From positions 186,001 to 250,000 of the forward strand of contig JAHLEZ010000020.1 of NCBI GenBank assembly GCA_020726505.1: a stretch of DNA of 64,000 bases. The letters run 5' to 3'. This document shows positions 57,447-64,000 of this stretch, piece by piece; the first letter of the stretch is position 1, and each line of letters opens with the position of its first letter. Both the position numbers and the translations under genes were made by a program. The notes beneath the pieces were generated by a model. That model saw nothing but the letters and a program-made list of their open reading frames with translations. It made no database searches and was not told where the DNA came from. This DNA is from Leptodontidium sp. MPI-SDFR-AT-0119 (taxonomy: Eukaryota > Ascomycota > Leotiomycetes > Helotiales > Leptodontidiaceae).

Positions 57447-58098
57447 CAGAAACAATGATGCTCTGAAATTAATGCTCAGATAGGATTCAACAATTATGTC
57501 GGTCTCTTCCACACTCATATGGCACACTTAGGACATGTACCGGCAGATATAGACAACCAAGACATTTCATGAGCTGAAAGGAGCAGCGTTGGAACTCAAA
57601 AGCATGGTAGTGCTATGAATCAGGAAGCCATCTAAAAGGCCCCCCTTCGCCCCCCCTTTATTTTAATGGAGGTGACAGGCGAGGGAGCTGCAATTGTAGT
57701 AGGATAAGTGATGAGTGGCTTGAGGCTGCCAGGTGTAATTGCGAGCACGAGAGTTCCCTTTAATCCACACCAAAACTTCACAGTGTGTGCCAGCCACTTG
57801 GTAGAGTGAAATGCAAGAACCATGCAATTGACCTACATACAGTGTCTGCTGCCTTTACAGATTTTACCCTCTGAATTTTACGTTGTAAATCTCTCAATTG
57901 TTGCTCTTTTTTTGTAATGTAGATAAATTTACTTCTTGGACACGATACCTCCAATAGTGATGCTCTATAATGCTGAGCACGCTTTTGCTCAGCCCTGCGA
58001 AGGAAACCTAGGAAAGGCCATTTTTTTGAGAGAAATATATTTACAGATATATATATACATATCAATTTATAGCAATTGGAAGCAAGCCCTAGTACAAA
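57447..58098. other. Intergenic region between converging genes
   Basis: Carries the 3' ends of the regulator and the monooxygenase. No gene seen. Confidence 0.5.
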
Positions 58099-59486
58099 TC
58101 AAAGCCGAACAGCCCCGAGAGACTGCAGCAATAAGCGCCGACTTTGTTCGAATTGCTCGTCCAGATTCTCCGACCAGATCCACTCATACATGCCCATCAG
58201 CGCCTCCTTGATTTTTACGGGATCTGCACCGGCATTTAGATCTTGGAAGTCATACAACATCCCTGCCTCTCGACTGGTGGTAACTACCTTCTGACTTCGC
58301 GGACGGCGGACGCTGTCATAGGCCTTGAAAGCAGCAACAATGTCAGAAGGAGTGCGAACAGAATCGTCTCCTAGTAGGCTCGAAAGAATGAACGCATCTT
58401 CTAGTGCTTGACCAGCACCAGCACCCTGATGGGGCGTCGAGGCATGTGCTGCATCTCCTAAGAGCGCAATTCGCCCTTTGTAGAATGTCTCGGCGGGAGG
58501 GTGATCGAAGAGAGCCCACACGCCCTTATCTTCCATAATCTATACAGGGTAAAAGTTATTCTTGATTAAGCCATGGATGTAATTGTTGTCATTTTTCCGC
58601 GGTGGTAGACTAGAGTAGAAGAGAGGGGAAGAAGGGGATAAGAAAAGCTTACGTCCAAAATGTGCAGCACTTTTTCATTCCACTGGGCGAAATCTTGCAT
58701 TCGGTCCTCTTTCGGGGTGGGCAGGACCCATCTCTCCTGCTCCCAAGATCCAGTGCCTGTCTGGAAAGCGACCACATTCATCGTGTTGCCGTGCTCGATG
58801 GGGAATGTAAGGACATGGCCGTTTGGGCCAAGGTACATCTGTCCGTTGCGTGCGTAGTAATCCCCTAGCACTTTTGCTGCTTTGTCCATGGGAACCAGCC
58901 CACGGTAGGCGTACTTGTTGCTGTAACAAGCCGTAACATTTTTTGATTCGGGACCGAGCACCATGGGCCGGACTTTCGACCTGACTCCGTCGCAGCCAAT
59001 GACAGCATCTGCCTCCGCCGTGGTCTCATCATTGAAGACCAATTTGATCCTGCCTGAAGGCTGCTCTTCCAAGCTGGTGAGACGCTTTCCGAAGTGGGCA
59101 ATATCCTTTGGGACCAAAGCAGCTAGCCCATCGAGGAAATGCGCACGGTGTACACTAGTCAAACCAACCTCGGCGTTTCGAGGAGCGACCTTATGGATCT
59201 GCTTGATGTCACCCACGCCGTGATGGAAGTCGAACCACGTCGCGCGCTCCTTGGGGTCTCCATTTTCCGTTGACTGGCTGGTGTAGGCTTCCAACACGCC
59301 TGGCGCGATTTTCGACATGGCCGACACGGAATTCGGCCCAAAGGCCACTCCAGCGCCTATCTCTGAGAATTCGGGGGCTGCTTCGTAGATTTGCAAGTTC
59401 AAGCCTCGATGTAGAAGGCCAGCGGCTAATGCGAGGCCTCCTATGCCGCCGCCCACGATGGCAAGCTCAATTTCTCGTTTTGCCAT
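58099..59486 (-). CDS. FAD-dependent monooxygenase, salicylate hydroxylase-like
   Basis: Two exons (59486-58653 and 58539-58099) joined across a 113-nt intron (GTAAGC donor, GTATAG acceptor) give 424 aa, the usual length. It is a class A flavoprotein aromatic hydroxylase that uses NAD(P)H and oxygen. The dinucleotide-binding GxGxxG is at residues 12-17 (IVGGGIGG), the DG motif in VIGCDGVRSKVR, and the FAD-ribityl GD motif at Gly306-Asp307 in ALLGDAAHASTP, followed by HQGAGAGQALEDA. All three are intact. Salicylate or a related hydroxybenzoate is the likely substrate type by family, not by direct evidence. It converges on the regulator and lies in the same orientation as the dioxygenase. Confidence 0.9.
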
Positions 59487-61356
59487 GCTGACTGACCTCC
59501 GGTAGACAGGGTTGGGGGTATGGCAGTGTTATTATTATAGGGAAAGTGTGTGCTGGCAAGAGACGCCTTGCTGTAGACCTAATAGAATTAATTGAATTGC
59601 TCTAATTTTGCGAATCTGGTTCTTCCTATATAAAACCAAGTCAACCAAATGATCCAAATCATCCTTGTACTGTACCTCTTAGCCCCGGCGCCGGAATAAA
59701 GAAACATATGCCGTAAATCCAGTCGAGGAACGTATCGGGAAGCCCAGCTCGGTTCCTGAATTTGACGACTAATTCCGAGTCTGGTCGATGCAAATATCGA
59801 AAGGTCCAGCAGCGGCGGGAGCGGGCGTCTGATGGCGAGCCAGAGTCTTGCAGCGCTCTTGCATTAGCCATAGCAACCGAGTTACAGGGCTTTTGATGGC
59901 AACTGGGCGATTTAAATTAGCGAGCCAAGCAGTCGCCCGGGTTCCCTTCCAGTGGGCTTCGGAACGGGCCAGTGGCAACGCGGCTTTCCCGAGCGCAGAG
60001 ATAAGGATATCCTGCCCTTCCAACGCGTTCCCAGGATATCCAAAGTTCTCATAGTCGACTTCGATGAGTCTGATGCGTACTGCTTCACAGGCTGTCTTAA
60101 AATCGTGCTGAGAGATCGAGCGCGTCAGGACCGTGAGAGGGCGGTAGCTACGAGGGCTGCAAAAATGTAAGATCCAAGAAGCCCAGCTGCCCTATTTGAG
60201 TGTCAGAATCCAGGGAGTGTGATGATGTACAGTCGAACGAGCATCAGATACAGCAATGCGGGATCGTGTCACTTGGGTTTGGTGGATCAAAAGACTGAAT
60301 CAAACGTACTCCTGCCAATGCTACTCTCTGTGCCTCCCCCATCTGGTTCGTCCCTATGTGCCCTTGTGCTGTACTTCAATACAGAATCAAAAATATCGCG
60401 TTGTTCTTTCTCACTTCATGGAAAGATACGCCGAGGACAAGCCAGATGAGCGAGTTACGTTCTATCAAATTGTAAAAAACCGGCTTTTGAAAGAGTCGAG
60501 CGAGCAACAGATAAAAGTTTGCATGTAGCAGCCACAAAATTTCGAACTGGATCAACTTCTCCGCACTGAAGGTTAACCCCACTCCGGTGTGATGCCCGTT
60601 GCGGAGTCGCGGTCTAAACAGACCTTCCGTCATCGTCCGCTCCCAGACACTATCCCTCCTGTACACTTAGTCTGATTTACAGATTATTGCCATCCATCAC
60701 CTTTTCCGTTATTCTCCAGTACCTACCCCACCAACTCATTGCCGTTCGATCGGAGGCGACTTTCAATCAATCTCAGCCGTCCGAGGCATCATCTATGCAT
60801 CATCCGCGGGCATCGGGTATTGTTTGAAATAAGAAGGGCTCGTCTCCGCTTCCGAGATCCCCAGGGGCGGCTTTACAACAATCTGCAAAGCGGGATTATG
60901 GGGATTATGGAAAATCCCGGTGGCTGCTCAGCGGCGTTACCATCACTAGCCCGGCCACACGACCCAGATAATACCGGTTGGCTTGGGTGCTGGAATATCG
61001 GATACGCTCAATGACGGAGTAAGCTATGCATGTGATAACATTGGATTTGGTGCATTTACAGTACAGATACTCATGAAGCCCTATTGAAAGCTGGGGGGGC
61101 CTGCTCTGTTTCAATCTCCTTGCTGCTAGCGTTAACGAGTAATGTATTTTACTTTCTTGCGAGAAGATGATAACGTAAAAAGCGAAGTGCTTGTCAAAGA
61201 CCTAAATTTATTCAAAAAGACGCAATTGAAATATATTCAGGGCTTTCTCTCGCAATTTTGGTGAAATCTGGCACAGTGAGGGCCTTCGTGACGTACAAGA
61301 GCGATTTTCCACGGATGTTTAAGTTGCTATTTCTACTTTCACATGGCCGCTGCCAG
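59487..61356. other. 1.9-kb gap between monooxygenase and dioxygenase
   Basis: No gene with coding character. It contains the monooxygenase promoter. An inverted pair CTCCGCA/TGCGGAG at about 60560-60606 and a GGGATTATGG direct repeat near 60892-60911 are seen. It could be the site of a lost gene. Confidence 0.4.
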
Positions 61357-62551
61357 CTACTTCTGGAGCATGAAATCCGGAACCTTCTTGACTTCCGGTA
61401 CTGCCGGTCCTTTGCTAATGTCCTCAATACGTCCGGTTAAGAAAGCAAACGAAACATTGGGACCCCAGACCGCCATAGTATCAGGTGCGGCCTTCTCGCG
61501 AGTGACGACCGAATTCTTGTTCACGAGGTCACCATCAGAGTAATGCTCCACGATATTCCCAGATGCATCAAACCTAGGCTAGTTAGATAAGTGGTTGATT
61601 TCACAAGATCAAAGGAGAATCCCTCTCACCAGTAGTCAAAGATTTGACTTCCAAGGAGATGTCTACCCACGCCCCAGCAGTTGGTCCAGCCTTCCGCTTG
61701 AAGGTGGTAGTGGCCCATCAATTGAGAGTCCATATTGTCAATCTCGAAGCTTGAGTGATGTGGGTGGGATCCTTTGACAGGAGCAGGCGAGGATAGGATG
61801 AAGAAACTCTTATCATTCGTGAGCAATACATCCACGCTTTGCTTAGGGAGACGGCAGTCTAAGGAAGCAGCGGACAACTCACGTGGTGATCTGTGAACTC
61901 TTCTCCCTTGTCAATGTGCATAAAGGTCATCGTGTCCTTCCCCGACTCTTCATCGAACAGAGAGTCCGTGGGTGCGAGACCGAAGGTTTGGGTATACCAT
62001 GCGACAGTAGAGTCAAAATTTGACTTATCAACAACCAAACCATAGTGTCCTAATTTGTGAACCTTGCTTGGGCCGGCGTCAAAACGCTGGAATTCTCCTT
62101 TTCTTTGCTTGTCCTCCCAGGAGTTGAAAACGACAGCCTTGGGGAGCTCTTGCTCCAGCTTTTCCCTTCCTCTATATGTGATTCCATAGATGAGTCGGAC
62201 GTTGATCCCATTGAGGTCTTGAACATCCACATATTGGCCACCACCAGGAGCAGTTGATTCTTGGATTTGTGATGCTCCAGGAAGTCTCGATGCGGCTTCA
62301 AGGTCTGTTTGTGACTTGACTACCCACCCTCCGCCCACAAAGTGTTTGGATTTATCGGGCGACCTTTCGGCGACGTAGATGTAAGGACTGTCGCCGAAGC
62401 CGCGGTAGTAGACTATGTCGTCACTTTGCTGTACTGGAATGAAACCAAAATCTGTGAAGAATTTGTTCGCAGCAGCCAGGTTTTGGTGCTGATAGTGCGT
62501 ATAGAGCAGCCTCTCCAACTGGATCTTGGGTGTGGCGTTAACGGGTGCCAT
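61357..62551 (-). CDS. Extradiol ring-cleavage dioxygenase of the VOC superfamily
   Basis: Three exons (62551-61883, 61808-61630 and 61573-61357; introns 74 and 56 nt) give 354 aa with two vicinal-oxygen-chelate modules, like catechol 2,3-dioxygenases. The N-terminal module begins QLERLLYTHYQHQNLAAANKFF. The C-terminal module begins KLGHYGLVV and has the three expected iron ligands: His169, His241 (within SHPHHSSFEI) and Glu292 (within GNIVEHYSDGD). The supporting blocks VGRHLLGSQIFDYW and TMAVWGP are also typical. Such enzymes open a catechol ring next to the diol (meta cleavage). It lies divergent to the hydrolase, 460 bp apart. Confidence 0.9.
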
Positions 62552-63011
62552 GGTGAATGCTCGTTCGGTCGATTATGGGTAGAAATCTCCTGTTTGCAAT
62601 CGCATAAGATAATCTCTTCATCATATATGAGGGAATTTCAAGGATATCATCTTTTTGCCGTCCCTATATCTCCGTGGACCCGGGGAGTTGGAACGGGATT
62701 TTGGAACGGATGATCGGAGCCCTGAATTCACAATGATAAGAACAAAGGAGTAGCCTACATCCACGATCGCATTCAGATTAAAACCAGGCCGCTCCGCAGT
62801 TCCAGTTAATTGTTAGCCGAACGTATTTAAAAAGGTCGAGTGGCAACGAGGTTGCTTTGCAATAACGGAACTCATAGGCGAACGCTGTTTTCTCTACCAA
62901 CAGTCTCTTACCATTCTACGAGTTCTAGCGCTCATGTGCTCTACTCGTCTTATTTGAATTTGTTTCACATCTTCGCTTTAACTAATTCCTTCAAGCCACA
63001 AGAGGGCGACT
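62552..63011. promoter_or_regulatory. Shared divergent promoter of dioxygenase and hydrolase genes
   Basis: A 460-bp region between two outward-facing starts. It carries CGG-containing sites of the kind Zn2Cys6 dimers bind (GGCCGCTCCGCAG at about 62789 and several CGGAGC or GGAACGG motifs near 62690-62720). The assignment to the neighbouring regulator is inference. Confidence 0.4.
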
Positions 63012-63947
63012 ATGGGCGCAAACTTCGATGTTCTTGTGCGCTTTGTCAACGATGAAGGGAAGATTCAATATGGAAATCTTCTAGAACCTATGGACGATGC
63101 GATAGGGTCTCAAGCAGAGGTTTTGACTGGCAATCCAATCGCAGGATTTCAAAAGACCGGCAAGACACAAACAATAAAGAAGGTTTGAATTTCCTTTCAC
63201 GGTATGTAATACTGTCGTACTTACTGGCATGTCAAGTTGCTCTGCCCATTACCATCCACTCCAATCATTCAATGTATCGGAGTAAACTACCACAAGCATG
63301 CCCGGGAAACAAATGTTAGTAAATCTTAAATCCGAGACTATTCTCCTGCTTACCGTGCAAAGTTTCAAGTTCCAAGCCAACCAGTCGTCTTCACAAAACC
63401 CGCAGACTCGATGGCGGGACCATTTGACGATATCTACGTCCATCCAGACGCGCGCGACCAGCTGGATTATGAAGGCGAGCTTTGTTTTGTATTCAGCAAG
63501 GACTGCAAAGATGTCGCCGAGGAAGAAGCTCTCAGCTACGTTTTAGGTTACGCCACAGGCAACGATATCTCGGCGCGAAATTATATTCCGCACGAAGTCT
63601 CAGGATTCCAGATGAGCTATGGGAAGTCATTTGACGCATTTGCGCCTTGGGGACCGTACCTGGTCTCCCCTGCTGTGGTCGGGGATCCCCATCGGCTACG
63701 ACTTGTCACCAAGGTGAATGGCGAGATCAGGCAGGATTCCAACACTTCGGACATGATATGGAGCATCAAACAGATCATCGTGCATCTTGCACGAGGCCGT
63801 ACTGTCCGGGCTGGCACATTAGTCATGACGGGGACACCGTCGGGGGTGGGCTGGTTCATGGAGCCAGTAGGGTACGTCAAAGACAAAGATATTATAGAGG
63901 TGGAAATTGAAAAACTGGGGACTATGAGAAACAAAATTGTATTCTAG
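63012..63947 (+). CDS. Fumarylacetoacetate hydrolase (FAH) family protein, 277 aa
   Basis: Three exons (63012-63182, 63237-63314 and 63363-63947; introns 54 and 48 nt) give 277 aa. The first donor is a weak GTTTGA, but the next in-frame codons are GTT TGA, so splicing is needed. FAH-family enzymes hydrolyse or isomerise 2,4-diketo acids and meta-cleavage products. The family blocks are present: CIGVNYHKHA near the start of the domain, VVFTKPADS, the metal-binding LDYEGELCFVF, LGYATGNDISARN, and near the end RTVRAGTLVMTGTPSGVG. The N-terminal 55 residues are the short variable arm of the family. It fits the step after ring cleavage by its divergent neighbour. Confidence 0.92.
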
Positions 63948-64000
63948 ATTCCAAGACTAAAGTTTGAATTGAGATTCTAAGTTGTGCACCAAGAGAATGT

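Overview
The window looks like a piece of a filamentous ascomycete genome. Genes are split by short introns of about 48 to 113 nt with GT...AG ends, a Zn2Cys6 regulator and other ascomycete-type families are present, and two long A+T-rich blocks are filled with dead transposons. The damage in those blocks is mainly C-to-T and G-to-A, the pattern of repeat-induced point mutation (RIP). A Leotiomycete-like fungus would fit, but that is only a guess from composition and gene style.

Layout. (1) 1-12369: A+T-rich block. A Gypsy pol with its 3' LTR (1-3598), a Ty1/copia pol (about 3640-6735), poorly resolved debris with one candidate LTR (6740-9640), and a Gypsy gag-to-RT remnant (about 9650-12369) interrupted by a solo LTR. 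(2) 12370-34641: normal-composition gene region with a hypothetical protein, a second small conserved-looking protein, an aldo/keto reductase of the aryl-alcohol dehydrogenase type, the rRNA-processing WD40 protein UTP18, a stand-alone adenylation-domain enzyme, a coiled-coil protein and a 667-aa low-complexity protein, separated by two unusually long gene-free stretches. (3) 34642-38141: a complete pogo-like DNA transposon with perfect 92-bp terminal inverted repeats and a TA target duplication; its transposase carries nine in-frame TAA/TAG stops. (4) 38142-44365: normal composition, with a SnoaL-like protein, a DUF1857/AtaL-like protein and two decayed short-chain dehydrogenases. (5) 44366-53700: second A+T-rich block built around one chromodomain Gypsy pol that took at least four later insertions: two copies of a short 280-bp LTR-like repeat family in the two orientations, a piggyBac-like DNA transposon, and a solo LTR of the same family as the one at 10849. 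A further solo LTR at 51661 belongs to the family whose 3' LTR is at 3297. (6) 53700-64000: normal composition, with a broken CoA-transferase relic followed by a group that looks like an aromatic-degradation cluster: Zn2Cys6 regulator, FAD monooxygenase of the salicylate-hydroxylase type, extradiol (VOC) dioxygenase and fumarylacetoacetate-hydrolase-family enzyme.

How the parts may work together. The last group reads as hydroxylate, cleave the ring, hydrolyse or tautomerise the product, under a pathway-specific activator; the dioxygenase and hydrolase are divergent and share a promoter. This is inferred from family membership and proximity; no substrate can be read from sequence. In the rest of the window the main story is a genome-defence record: solo LTRs with intact target duplications, DNA transposons killed mostly by Gln-to-stop changes, and nested insertions whose mutation load gives their relative age.
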